Assembly (NCBI GenBank): GCA_964400545.1
Contig: CAYNUG010000033.1
Span: 1-20,088, forward strand
Origin: UBA647 sp964400545
GTDB lineage: Bacteria; Acidobacteriota; Aminicenantia; UBA2199
DNA: 20,088 bases
Direction: 5' to 3'
The position numbers and the translations under genes were made by a program. Numbering within the stretch: position 1 is the first letter of the stretch; each line of letters starts with the position of its first letter. The notes beneath the pieces were generated by a model, which had not been told where the DNA came from, made no database searches, and was given only the letters and a program-made list of their open reading frames with translations. Positions 1-8,292 of this stretch are shown here, in pieces.

Positions 1-684
1 AGTGATATTGAGCATCCGAAGAAGAAGAACAGGCCGATCGCTTCAGGAGCTCTTGGTGTTATGCCTGCACTTTCTATTTCATCTTTTGTACTTCTTTTCA
101 CTTTATCTGCAGGATTTTTCTTTGATCTCGGTTTCTTCATTATTTCACTTGTTTATGTAGTGATTAATTTTTTATATTCTGCATACTTGAAAAAGATTGC
201 GATCTTTGACGTGATGATCATTGCTGTAGGATTTGTTCTCCGGGTAATGATCGGAGGCGAAATAAATGATATTTACCTCTCCCCATGGTTGTTTATTGTT
301 ACTTTTCTGCTGGCCCTTTTCCTGGGGCTTGTAAAACGGAGACAGGAACTTGCCTGGGTAGAAAGGGATGGGAAAACATCAACAAGAGTTTCTCTAAAGA
401 ATTATACCCTGCCTTTTCTGGATCAATTAATCTCTGTTACAACTTCTGCAACATTGATATCATACATTATTTATGTACTTAATACTGATATTCAAAACTA
501 TTTCCATACTAATGATCTTTATCTGACGGTTCCGTTTGTAATATTTGGAATTTTCAGGTATCTTTTTCTTACATACGTTAAAGAAAAGGGAGAAAATCCC
601 GAGGAGATCATATTCTCGGATGCCCCTTTCATTATAAATATTTTATTATGGATCTTAGTGTTCGCATTTTTAATTTATCAATGA
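1..684 (+). CDS. UbiA-family prenyltransferase, probable decaprenyl-phosphate phosphoribosyltransferase (5' partial)
   Basis: The reading frame is open from base 1, so the N-terminus lies outside the window. The first residues, SDIEHPKKKNRPIASG, are the end of the first Asp-rich motif of the UbiA superfamily, followed by its HPxKxxRPIASG signature. The ATG at 61 is therefore internal. Later come FDVMIIAVGFVLR, then GG, and LGLVKRRQEL, which resemble the branch that moves 5-phosphoribose from PRPP to decaprenyl phosphate (Rv3806c-like) rather than quinone or heme enzymes. The remaining 227 residues are mostly hydrophobic helices, as expected for an integral inner-membrane enzyme. The known role of that branch is to make a lipid-linked pentose donor for cell-surface glycans. 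Assignment to the superfamily is firm; the substrate is inferred from motif resemblance. The next gene starts 9 bases after the stop. Confidence 0.85.
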   Translation, partial: SDIEHPKKKNRPIASGALGVMPALSISSFVLLFTLSAGFFFDLGFFIISLVYVVINFLYSAYLKKIAIFDVMIIAVGFVLRVMIGGEINDIYLSPWLFIVTFLLALFLGLVKRRQELAWVERDGKTSTRVSLKNYTLPFLDQLISVTTSATLISYIIYVLNTDIQNYFHTNDLYLTVPFVIFGIFRYLFLTYVKEKGENPEEIIFSDAPFIINILLWILVFAFLIYQ

Positions 685-693
685 TAAATAATC

Positions 694-1344
694 TTGGAAA
701 AGAAAGAACTTGATATACTCCGGAAACTACAAAGTGGAGGATTAGATTCTGAATATTTATCAGGTATATACGAGCAATACAAGGATAATTACCGAATAAA
801 GTTAGCTCTGATCCAGCATCCGGGTTTCCCTATTTCAAATGCTTTAAGTACTATTTCCTCCTTTTTTACAGCTGATCTTCTCAAGATAACAAAAAACAAA
901 AGGGCAAATCCTTTTATGAGGAAGAGGTGTGAAATAGAATTCAGCCAGAGATACAAAAAGATCGCATTTGGTGAAAAGATCTCTCTGATGAAAAGGGCAC
1001 CGTTGAATCTTCTTGAACATTTTATTAACGAGAAGGACAAGAAGATCTTGAAGGTCATTATTGAGAATCCCAATTGTACTGAAGATCTGATAATAAAATT
1101 TGTAAACAGGAAGATCGACAGAAAGGAAATGTATGCTGTTCTTATTGAAACAGATTGGTTTCTTAGCAGAAGGGTATGTTATGCAATATCATTTGACAGA
1201 GAAGCTCCGATAAGGATCTGGATGAAAATAATCCCAAATTTGGAAATAAAAAGGTTAAAAGAATTGTCAGCAAAAATGTCACTTCATGAAAATATAAGAA
1301 AAAGAATAGACAGTTTTTTAAAGGGTAAAAAGAAAAATGTGTAA
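694..1344 (+). CDS. Hypothetical protein, helical-repeat (HEAT-like) type
   Basis: This encodes 216 residues with no signal peptide and no membrane segment, and it is rich in Lys, Ile and Leu. The TTG start is forced: a stop codon lies in frame at 685-687 and the next in-frame ATG is about 70 codons further in. No clear Shine-Dalgarno precedes it, so translation may be coupled to the upstream prenyltransferase. The composition (ALIQHPGFPISNAL, FGEKISLMKRAP, IENPNCTEDLIIKF) looks like a run of paired helices. From memory it resembles small proteins of Acidobacteria, Aminicenantes and Deltaproteobacteria that carry 'NPxxTE' and 'GEKxxLA' helical repeats (HEAT/DUF2336-like). Such repeats usually bind proteins, but no function is known to me and I assign none. 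Confidence 0.7.
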   Translation: MEKKELDILRKLQSGGLDSEYLSGIYEQYKDNYRIKLALIQHPGFPISNALSTISSFFTADLLKITKNKRANPFMRKRCEIEFSQRYKKIAFGEKISLMKRAPLNLLEHFINEKDKKILKVIIENPNCTEDLIIKFVNRKIDRKEMYAVLIETDWFLSRRVCYAISFDREAPIRIWMKIIPNLEIKRLKELSAKMSLHENIRKRIDSFLKGKKKNV

Positions 1345-1360
1345 TAAATGTCCAATATTA

Positions 1361-1389
1361 TTGACTTTTTTTCTCTTTTCTAATATATT
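1361..1389 (+). promoter_or_regulatory. Sigma70-type promoter of the outer-membrane barrel gene
   Basis: A -35 box TTGACT (1361-1366) and a -10 box TATATT (1384-1389) are separated by exactly 17 bases. The expected transcript start is about 1396-1398, and the gene's ATG is at 1398-1400. This implies a leaderless or nearly leaderless mRNA, in agreement with the absence of a Shine-Dalgarno sequence. Confidence 0.75.
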
Positions 1390-1397
1390 TACTGATA

Positions 1398-2567
1398 ATG
1401 AAGTCCGTAAATATTGCAATTCTGGTCTTATTCTTTATTACTTCACAATTGTATCCAGTGATACCAATGTTTCATGGAGCAAGGTCTTTGTCTCTCGGAT
1501 ATTCATCAGCCTCATTCAATTATGACTTTAATTCGGTATATTTGAATCCGTCACTTCTTTCCGGTTTTGGATATTTCATCTCCGGTTATCAATATCAGAG
1601 CGATTATTCAAGTTACAAGGGATTTAATGAATTATTGGGAAGTGTTCTTCATAGCGATCTTTCTAACTTTGAATCTCTCGAAATTAACGACAGGGAAGTC
1701 TTACACGAGCAGCTTAACCGTTTGTTCTCTTCGAAACAGGGAATGTACGGATTTGACTCTCACTCTGCAGGAGCAGCTTTTAAAAGATACGGGTTTTCTG
1801 TTTCTTATGTAAATATGACCGTTATTAATCCCGAAAGGACAACGATCCTGGATAAAGATACGGGAAATATCACCGGCCAGGATCTGCAAACTCTGAATTT
1901 GAGTTTTACGGGGCTGTCCTATACTCAGTATTCACTTTCATATTCTCTCGATTTCTCAAAAGAGATCAGTGCAGGAGTAACTCTGCATTATCTTTTCGGG
2001 AAGGTCTCAGATTTTTTCCTTCCGGTTATTAATGAAAATTTTTCATCATCTTCAAGTGAAAAGGATTATTTGAAGTATGGTTGGGATGCATCAGAAAAGA
2101 AGTTTGGAAAGTTTATAACCGATTTTTCTATTAATGCTACAATAAGTCAAATATTCAGAGCAAGTATTATTTTGAAAAACTACAAAAATCCGGTTATTGA
2201 AACGAATACTGATGAGATAAAAATAGGGCAGAGAACTATAGCGGCAGTTTCATTCAGACCTGATCGGAGAACAGGTATTTATCTTGATATCGATCTGAAA
2301 AAGAATGATTTGTATCTGAATGGTGAAGAAGAACAACCGGTTTCTCTCGGGATAGAGAGATCTTTTTTTAATGGGAAATTCTTTGTAAGAGTTGGAATGA
2401 TGAATGATCTGACTGAAAAGTATCTGTTCGGTAGCAAAGGGAAGCTTTTTTACGGAATGGGTTTTGGAATATATATAAATAAAATCATTATCGATGCCGG
2501 AATCGGAATAGGGGGAGACGGCAAGGTAAGCAGCATGGCAGTTTCAGGGTTTTTTATTGTTAAGTAG
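1398..2567 (+). CDS. Outer-membrane beta-barrel protein (PorV/TraF-like)
   Basis: This encodes 389 residues starting with a signal peptide (MKSVNIAILVLFFITSQLYP). Directly after it comes GARSLSLGYSSASFNYDFNS, then VYLNPSLLS. That stretch, with a Gly-Ala-Arg opening and an Asn-Pro-(Ser/Ala)-x-Leu turn, is typical of FadL/PorV/PorQ/TraF_2-type barrels. The rest alternates polar and hydrophobic residues in beta-strand fashion with many aromatic and Gly residues, up to a C-terminal hydrophobic strand (SGFFIVK). It should sit in the outer membrane; the cargo or partner is unknown. ATG at 1398 is chosen because the signal peptide starts there and a strong promoter ends 8 bases upstream. It has its own promoter, and so does pilB behind it, so it is probably a single-gene unit despite lying next to the pilus genes. 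A pilus-related role is possible but unsupported. Confidence 0.75.
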   Translation: MKSVNIAILVLFFITSQLYPVIPMFHGARSLSLGYSSASFNYDFNSVYLNPSLLSGFGYFISGYQYQSDYSSYKGFNELLGSVLHSDLSNFESLEINDREVLHEQLNRLFSSKQGMYGFDSHSAGAAFKRYGFSVSYVNMTVINPERTTILDKDTGNITGQDLQTLNLSFTGLSYTQYSLSYSLDFSKEISAGVTLHYLFGKVSDFFLPVINENFSSSSSEKDYLKYGWDASEKKFGKFITDFSINATISQIFRASIILKNYKNPVIETNTDEIKIGQRTIAAVSFRPDRRTGIYLDIDLKKNDLYLNGEEEQPVSLGIERSFFNGKFFVRVGMMNDLTEKYLFGSKGKLFYGMGFGIYINKIIIDAGIGIGGDGKVSSMAVSGFFIVK

Positions 2568-2572
2568 GGTGT

Positions 2573-2601
2573 TTGACAAAAAAAAATCTTTTAACTAAAA
2601 T
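2573..2601 (+). promoter_or_regulatory. Consensus sigma70 promoter of the pil operon
   Basis: A perfect -35 box TTGACA (2573-2578), a 17-base spacer and a -10 box TAAAAT (2596-2601) sit between the barrel gene stop and pilB. Only 7 bases separate the -10 box from the pilB ATG, so transcription should begin at or next to the start codon. The match to the housekeeping consensus suggests that the motor genes are constitutively transcribed rather than dependent on sigma54 and PilR. Confidence 0.85.
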
Positions 2602-2608
2602 TTGAGAT

Positions 2609-4294
2609 ATGGAAATGAAATTAGGGGATTATTTATTAGCAGACAAGCTTATAACAAAAGNNNNNNNNNNCGGGAAAACCGGAAGTATACTTATCCGGCT
2701 CGGCTATGTTTCTGAGGAAGATATTGCTCAGGCTCTTAGCAAACAATTCGGATATCCTTCAATAAATTTATCAAAATTTGAGATCGATGAAAAAGTTGTC
2801 GAGCTTATTAAACCAGAAATTGCGAGAAAACATATAGTAATGCCTGTTCACAGGATCGGTTCGATTTTGACGATTGCAATGGGAGATCCTTCAAATCTAT
2901 TTGTTCTTGAGGAATTGAGGTTCTCAACTAACCTTAGGATCCAGGCTGTGATATCTCCTGAGTCTTCTATTCTGGAAACAATTGAAAAGTATTACGGATC
3001 TACAACAGGAATAGAAGCACAAAAATTTCTTGAGGAGATAGAATTAAGTGATGATGCTTCAATTGAGGTTTTGGAAGATATTGAGGATGAAGAAGCTTTC
3101 ATGGGCGAATCCGGTGATGATGCTCCCGCTATCAAGCTTGTCAATCTTATCTTTCAGGATGCAATATCAAAAGGAGCATCGGATATTCATTTCGAGCCTT
3201 ATGAGAAAGTATTCCGTGTGAGGTTCAGAATTGATGGTATCCTTCATGAATATATGACCCCTCCCATGAATATTAAGAATAAAGTGTTATCCAGGGTGAA
3301 GCTGATCGCCGGGATAGACATTGCAGAAAAAAGACTTCCTCAGGATGGAAGGATAAAAACAAAGCTCAGAATTAATGAAATGACAAAATCAGTAGATATG
3401 AGAGTGTCTTCATTACCAACTATTCATGGGGAAAAGATTGTAATAAGAATACTTGACAAAGATAATTTAATGCTTGATTTGACTAAACTCGGATTTGAGC
3501 CGATCTCTCTTGAAAGGTTTGACAGAAATATTAGTGAACCTTGGGGTATTGTGCTTGTTACAGGACCCACAGGATCAGGAAAAACAAATACTTTGTATTC
3601 GGCAATTCAGAAACTTAATAGTGAAGATGTAAATATTATGACCGCGGAAAACCCGGTAGAATTTAATCTATACGGCATAAATCAGGTAAATATTAAAGAT
3701 TCTATAGGACTGACATTTCCTGCTTCTTTGAGATCATTTTTAAGACAGGACCCTAATATCATTCTTGTTGGTGAGATCAGAGATTTTGAAACTGCTGATA
3801 TTGCTATAAAGGCTGCTTTAACAGGCCACATGGTTCTTTCAACACTTCATACCAATGATGCACCATCAACAATCGCCAGACTCATTAACATGGGTATTGA
3901 ACCTTTCCTTGTTTCCAGTGCTGTTCGTCTCGTAGTTGCACAGAGGCTTGTCCGGAGAATATGCCAGAATTGTAAAAGTCTCTCAAAAGCTCCTCCTCAA
4001 ACTTTAATTGATATCGGTTTTGCACCGGAGGAAGCTAAGAGTGTAAAGATTTATGAACCCAAAGGGTGCGAAAAGTGTAATAATACAGGGTATAAAGGAA
4101 GGATCGCCTTATTTGAGGCAATGGAGATTGATGAAGAGATTAAGGAGCAGATCCTGGTCGGAGCATCAACATCAGAACTTAGACAGAAAGCTAAAGAAAA
4201 GGGAATGCTTACATTAAGGATGAGTGGGATTGAAAAGGTTAAACAGGGATTAACTTCCATTGAAGAGATCGTAAGAGAAACGACTAGGATGTAA
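2609..4294 (+). CDS. pilB: Type IV pilus assembly (extension) ATPase PilB
   Basis: This cytoplasmic hexameric ATPase powers pilin polymerisation. Visible in order are: an N-terminal GspE/PilB domain (LGDYLLADKLIT, then LGYVSEEDIAQAL); the N2 domain with SKGASDIHFEPYE; Walker A GPTGSGKT (residues 319-326 as assembled); the Asp box TAENPVEF; Walker B IILVGEIRD; the His box LTGHMVLSTLHT; and a tetracysteine zinc site CQNCK plus CEKCNNTGYKGR. The zinc site and the KTNTLYS ending of Walker A favour PilB over a type II secretion GspE. Ten Ns (2661-2670) interrupt the N-terminal domain. The frame continues across them, but family spacing says residues are missing, so the true protein is longer than 561. 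No Shine-Dalgarno is present; a second in-frame ATG at 2615 is an alternative start. The pilT start follows the stop after 10 bases. Confidence 0.95.
   Translation: MEMKLGDYLLADKLITKXXXXGKTGSILIRLGYVSEEDIAQALSKQFGYPSINLSKFEIDEKVVELIKPEIARKHIVMPVHRIGSILTIAMGDPSNLFVLEELRFSTNLRIQAVISPESSILETIEKYYGSTTGIEAQKFLEEIELSDDASIEVLEDIEDEEAFMGESGDDAPAIKLVNLIFQDAISKGASDIHFEPYEKVFRVRFRIDGILHEYMTPPMNIKNKVLSRVKLIAGIDIAEKRLPQDGRIKTKLRINEMTKSVDMRVSSLPTIHGEKIVIRILDKDNLMLDLTKLGFEPISLERFDRNISEPWGIVLVTGPTGSGKTNTLYSAIQKLNSEDVNIMTAENPVEFNLYGINQVNIKDSIGLTFPASLRSFLRQDPNIILVGEIRDFETADIAIKAALTGHMVLSTLHTNDAPSTIARLINMGIEPFLVSSAVRLVVAQRLVRRICQNCKSLSKAPPQTLIDIGFAPEEAKSVKIYEPKGCEKCNNTGYKGRIALFEAMEIDEEIKEQILVGASTSELRQKAKEKGMLTLRMSGIEKVKQGLTSIEEIVRETTRM
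2661..2670. other. Assembly gap (10 Ns) inside pilB
   Basis: Ten undetermined bases lie in codons 18-21 of pilB. The reading frame is intact on both sides, so the real length should be 3n+1 bases. Comparison with the GspE/PilB N-terminal domain, which usually has about 17 residues between the LIT and LG(E/S)IL motifs against 8 here, suggests that about 9 residues (roughly 27 bases) more than shown are missing. Confidence 0.9.
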
Positions 4295-4304
4295 GGAGAA
4301 AAAT

Positions 4305-5453
4305 ATGGCATTACCTCTTCCGCAATTATTAAAAATTATGATAGATGAAGGAGGTACAGACCTTCATATTACTACAAATTCTCCTCCGGTTATAAGAGTA
4401 TATGGAAGCCTGAGGAAGATTGATCACCCGATTCTTACTCCCGCAGAGACAAAACAGATTATTTACAGTGTACTCAGTGATAATCAGAAATATAAGTTTG
4501 AAGAGAGCTGGGAATTGGATTTCTCTTTTGGAATAAAAGGTGTTGCCAGATTCAGGGCCAACGTTTTTATGCAGAGAGGAGCTGTTGCAGGAGCATTTAG
4601 AAGGATCCCCTATGAAATATGGGGTTTCGAGAAACTTGGTTTGCCTCCTGTTGTTGCTACACTAGCTGACAAGCCGAGAGGACTTGTATTAGTGACGGGT
4701 CCGACAGGTTCAGGAAAAACTACTACACTTGCTTCTATTATTGACAAGATCAACAGAGAGAGAGCTCTTCATATTATAACGATCGAAGATCCGATAGAGT
4801 ATCTCCATTCACATAGAAAAGCTCTGATCAATCAGCGTGAACTCCATGCTGATACCAAAGGATTTGCACAGGCATTAAGATCTGTTCTGAGAGAGGATCC
4901 CGATGTTGTGCTGATAGGAGAGATGAGAGATTTAGAGACCATTCAATCTGCAATAACTATTGCTGAAACCGGCCACCTCACTTTCGGGACACTTCATACA
5001 AATTCCGCTTCTCAGACAATAAACAGGATCATTGATGTTTTCCCTCCTCATCAACAGGATCAGGTCCGAACGCAATTATCAATGAACATCGAGGGGATCA
5101 TAACGCAGGCCCTATTGCCGAAAGCAGGAGGAAGAGGGAGATGTCTTGCAACTGAAGTTTTAATTCCAAATCCCGCCATCCGCCATTTGATCAGGGATAA
5201 TAAGATTCATCAGATATATTCTACAATGCAGACTGGTCAGGAAAAATATGGAATGATAACATTCAATCAATCTCTTGCAAGTCTTCATTTCAAAAGAGAG
5301 ATCACTTTGGATTATGCTTTGTCCATTTCGCATAATCCTGAAGAATTAAATGAATTAATAAAGAGAGGTGCGGGGGGATTAACTTCTCAGTTCAGGCCTA
5401 ATTATTCATCAAGGTCAAATCAGGGACAGGGTGATAAGTTTCAAAACTTTTAG
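4305..5453 (+). CDS. pilT: Type IV pilus retraction ATPase PilT
   Basis: This encodes 382 residues. PilT is the cytoplasmic hexameric motor that depolymerises pili and drives twitching. It shows the N-terminal PAS-like half (GGTDLHITTNSPPVIRVYG), Walker A GPTGSGKT (residues 132-139), the Asp-box ITIEDPIEYLH, Walker B VVLIGEMRDLET, and the His-box GHLTFGTLHTNSA. The PilT-specific C-terminal signature normally written AIRNLIRE appears as AIRHLIRD, which separates it from PilB and supports a retraction motor. It lacks the zinc tetracysteine of PilB, as expected. The C-terminal tail of about 30 residues (Gly/Ser/Gln-rich) looks disordered. An AAGGAGA site overlaps the pilB stop and sits 6 bases before the ATG, so translation is likely coupled. 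pilC follows after 8 bases. Confidence 0.96.
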   Translation: MALPLPQLLKIMIDEGGTDLHITTNSPPVIRVYGSLRKIDHPILTPAETKQIIYSVLSDNQKYKFEESWELDFSFGIKGVARFRANVFMQRGAVAGAFRRIPYEIWGFEKLGLPPVVATLADKPRGLVLVTGPTGSGKTTTLASIIDKINRERALHIITIEDPIEYLHSHRKALINQRELHADTKGFAQALRSVLREDPDVVLIGEMRDLETIQSAITIAETGHLTFGTLHTNSASQTINRIIDVFPPHQQDQVRTQLSMNIEGIITQALLPKAGGRGRCLATEVLIPNPAIRHLIRDNKIHQIYSTMQTGQEKYGMITFNQSLASLHFKREITLDYALSISHNPEELNELIKRGAGGLTSQFRPNYSSRSNQGQGDKFQNF

Positions 5454-5461
5454 GGGGAGAT

Positions 5462-6673
5462 ATGCCTTTATTTAAATACAAGGGAAAGAACAGGATCGGG
5501 AATATTGTTGAAGGTGAACGTAAAGCTAAAAATAAGAAAGAAATAATTAACATGCTCGAAAAAGAGCAGATCCAGGTCCTTCAGATCGACAGGAAGGGTG
5601 GGGAATTGAATATCCCGTTTATCTCCGGAAAAAGGAAGGCAAAAGTTCCATTACGGGATCTTACTGTTTTTAACAGACAATTATCTGTAATGTTCAATGC
5701 AGGTTTACCTATTACGCAGGGACTGGGAATATTATCTACTCAACAGAAGAACAAGGGTTTCCGAGATGCTCTTGATGATATTAGAAAAGATGTTGAAGGG
5801 GGATCAAATTTATCAAATGCATTAAAAAAATACCCCAATATATTCAATGAATTGTATACAAGCATGGTGCAGGCCGGGGAAGCTTCCGGTAACCTTGACA
5901 CTATTCTGATGCGTCTTTCTCAATATATGGAAAATATGGCAAAATTGATCGGAAAGATAAAATCTGCAATGACCTATCCAATAGCTGTTTTAACAATTGC
6001 AATTGTTTTGACGGGTGTTATTCTTATGAAAGTTGTACCCACATTTCAGGACCTTTTCGAACAATTGGGCGCATCACTTCCTGCTGCAACACAGTTTGTA
6101 GTAGATGCTTCAGAATTTTTAAGAGCGAATTTTCTGTTAATGATGGTAGCAACTGTAGGAATTGTTTTTGGAATGAAGAGCTATAATGGTACTTACAAAG
6201 GACGAAGGGTTTTTGATAAATTCAAACTAAAATTACCGGTTCTCGGAGAGTTGCTTATAAAATCCGGTGTTGCAAGAGTGACAAGAACACTTGAAACTCT
6301 TCTCAATTCCGGTGTTGAAATAATAGAAAGTATGACTATTACCGCAAAGACATCGGGTAATTCTATAATAGAGGATTCTGTCCTTAGGAGCAGGGCATCT
6401 GTTCAGGAAGGAAAACCTTTAGGTGAATCATGGGAAGATGAAAAAGTATTTCCGTTTATGGTCACTCAAATGGTATCGGTGGGAGAACAAACTGGTGCAC
6501 TTTCCTCGATGTTAGGGAAAATTGCGGATTTCTATGATGAAGAAGTCGATCAGGCAGTAGGAGCATTGATCTCAATAATGGAACCGATATTGATCGTTGT
6601 ACTTGGTGGAATTGTCGGTGGTATTGTTGTAGCAATGTATCTTCCTATGTTTGATATTATCGGGAAAGTCTAA
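5462..6673 (+). CDS. pilC: Type IV pilus inner-membrane platform protein PilC
   Basis: This encodes 403 residues, the normal family length. PilC is the inner-membrane platform that contacts PilB and PilT and transmits their motion to the pilin. It has a short N-terminal domain (PLFKYKGKNRIGNIVEGE) and then two type II secretion F repeats: the first carries RQLSVMFNAGLPITQGL and QAGEASGNLD, the second carries ARVTRTLETLLNSGVEI and SVGEQTGALSSML. Hydrophobic helices lie near residues 168-190, 215-235 and 370-395 (ISIMEPILIVVLGGIVGGIV). A strong GGGGGAG site sits just before the ATG, within the 8-base gap after pilT. Its place between pilT and pilS is the order common in Deltaproteobacteria and Acidobacteria. 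Confidence 0.96.
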   Translation: MPLFKYKGKNRIGNIVEGERKAKNKKEIINMLEKEQIQVLQIDRKGGELNIPFISGKRKAKVPLRDLTVFNRQLSVMFNAGLPITQGLGILSTQQKNKGFRDALDDIRKDVEGGSNLSNALKKYPNIFNELYTSMVQAGEASGNLDTILMRLSQYMENMAKLIGKIKSAMTYPIAVLTIAIVLTGVILMKVVPTFQDLFEQLGASLPAATQFVVDASEFLRANFLLMMVATVGIVFGMKSYNGTYKGRRVFDKFKLKLPVLGELLIKSGVARVTRTLETLLNSGVEIIESMTITAKTSGNSIIEDSVLRSRASVQEGKPLGESWEDEKVFPFMVTQMVSVGEQTGALSSMLGKIADFYDEEVDQAVGALISIMEPILIVVLGGIVGGIVVAMYLPMFDIIGKV

Positions 6674-6674
6674 A

Positions 6675-6683
6675 TGTTATAAT
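6675..6683 (+). promoter_or_regulatory. Possible extended -10 promoter for pilSR
   Basis: TGTTATAAT (6675-6683) matches the extended -10 pattern TGnTATAAT perfectly and starts 2 bases after the pilC stop. There is no -35 box at the right distance: TTGATA at 6651 is 21 bases away. It could give pilS-pilR a second transcript separate from the motor genes. Confidence 0.4.
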
Positions 6684-6705
6684 AATCAGTATTTAATCAG
6701 GAAAA

Positions 6706-8292
6706 TTGATCCAATTAGAAGATAAAGAAATTAAGAGTCGTTTTTTGCTTTTAAATTCAATTCGAATTACAGTACTTTTTGTATTCTTGATTGTATCTTT
6801 TTTGTTTTTCATGTTTTTCGTACATTTCCCGATGATCCCTGTAATTATATTCATTACAGGTTCAATAATTATCAGTTTTCTGCATTTCCTGAACTCAGGA
6901 TTAAAAAGTATTAAGATATTGGTCTATTTCCAGATATTAACCGATATTATTATAATTACCGGTTTGGTATATTTTACAGGTGGTGTAGCGAGTCCTTTTT
7001 ATTTTTTATATTTTCTTCCGATAATAGTTTCGGCAATTTTTTTATCACGAAGAGATACTGTCTATACAGCTGCATTTTCTTATATCACATTCGGAATAAT
7101 ATCAGATCTGATGTATATGAAAGTCCTTAAAGCATTTCCCGGACCTTTTGATTTTGATATAACAGATGAAAGTTTTATATATAATCTGATTGTCAGTTTT
7201 ATTGCTTTTACCTTTTTCGCCTTCATATCATCCTATTATTTTGAAAACCTGCGTAAAAAAGGGAATGAATTGAAAAGTATCAGGGAAAATCTTAAAGATC
7301 TGATCTTAATTAATAATATGGTTCTTGAAAGGATGATAGATGGATTGATAGTAAGTGATTCAGAAGGCAAGGTTATTTCATATAATGAAAAAGCGAAAGT
7401 GATTTTTAATTTAAGAAGTAATTCAAATATATTTAAGATAATCGGAATCGGTTCTCAGTCTGAATTGAGAGATAAAATTGTGAAAGCAGGAAACAGATAT
7501 TTATATGAATTGAAAAGAAAGGATCGTATTCTGGAGATAACTCTTTCAATAATTGAAGAAATATATGCATTTAAGGAGGTATTTGTCCTTATCGTTTCAG
7601 ATCTGACAAAAAAGAGGGCTATTGAAGAGGAATTGAAAAGAAAAGATCATTTTGCTTTAATTGGAGAGATGTCTGCAGGTCTTGCTCATGAGATCAGGAA
7701 TCCCCTGGCTTCTATTTCGGGTTCTATTCAGTATTTGAAAAAAGATCTTTCTTACAAAAAAGAATCCCGGAACCTGATGAATATTGTTATTAAGGAATCT
7801 GCCAGACTATCTGAATCAATAGAAGAATTTTTGCAATTCAGTAAATCTTCACCATTAGATATTGCTGAGTTCGATCTTGGACCTATGATAGATGAAATAA
7901 TTGAGATCTCTCTCTTAAATCACAAGGACATTCTATTTAAAAAAAGATATGGAAAAGGGAATATTATTTCCGCAGATAAAAAGAGGATCAATCAGGTAGT
8001 TTGGAATATAGTAAGTAATAGTATTAAATCAGTTGAAAATGATGGTATTATTGAGATCAGTATATTTAATGAGAATGGTGAAACGATATTGTCTATAGCG
8101 GATAACGGAATCGGAATAAAGAAAGGAGAATTATCTAAAATATACACTCCATTCTTTTCGAAATTTACTTCCGGGATAGGATTAGGAATGGCATTGGTTA
8201 AGAAAATATTAGATGAACACGGATTCAGAATAAAGATAAAGAGTGAACAAAAAATTGGAACTGAGGTGATCATATGGCTCAAAAAGGATTGA
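6706..8292 (+). CDS. pilS: Sensor histidine kinase PilS
   Basis: This encodes 528 residues. The first 180 hold about six membrane helices, as in PilS. A linker and PAS-like domain (MVLERMIDGLIVSDSEGKV) follow. The HisKA segment has GEMSAGLAHEIRNPLASISG with the phospho-accepting His at residue 328. The ATPase domain has the N box (WNIVSNSIKSV), G1 (IADNGIGI) and G2 (GIGLGMALVKKIL). PilS senses pilin in the inner membrane and controls PilR. The TTG start is inferred: an in-frame stop lies at 6694-6696, the next ATG is inside the first membrane helix, and AGGA lies just upstream. The end overlaps pilR by 19 bases, which supports pairing. Family membership is certain; the name PilS rests on the six helices and the position in the pil operon. 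Confidence 0.92.
   Translation: MIQLEDKEIKSRFLLLNSIRITVLFVFLIVSFLFFMFFVHFPMIPVIIFITGSIIISFLHFLNSGLKSIKILVYFQILTDIIIITGLVYFTGGVASPFYFLYFLPIIVSAIFLSRRDTVYTAAFSYITFGIISDLMYMKVLKAFPGPFDFDITDESFIYNLIVSFIAFTFFAFISSYYFENLRKKGNELKSIRENLKDLILINNMVLERMIDGLIVSDSEGKVISYNEKAKVIFNLRSNSNIFKIIGIGSQSELRDKIVKAGNRYLYELKRKDRILEITLSIIEEIYAFKEVFVLIVSDLTKKRAIEEELKRKDHFALIGEMSAGLAHEIRNPLASISGSIQYLKKDLSYKKESRNLMNIVIKESARLSESIEEFLQFSKSSPLDIAEFDLGPMIDEIIEISLLNHKDILFKKRYGKGNIISADKKRINQVVWNIVSNSIKSVENDGIIEISIFNENGETILSIADNGIGIKKGELSKIYTPFFSKFTSGIGLGMALVKKILDEHGFRIKIKSEQKIGTEVIIWLKKD

Noticed and set aside
61..63. ATG at 61 as the true start of the prenyltransferase
   Set aside because: Bases 1-60 encode the conserved HPxKxxRPIASG motif in the same frame, so the gene begins before the window.
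1337..1525. Short frame overlapping the start of the barrel gene
   Set aside because: It runs through the promoter and the signal-peptide coding region in another frame and has no independent support.
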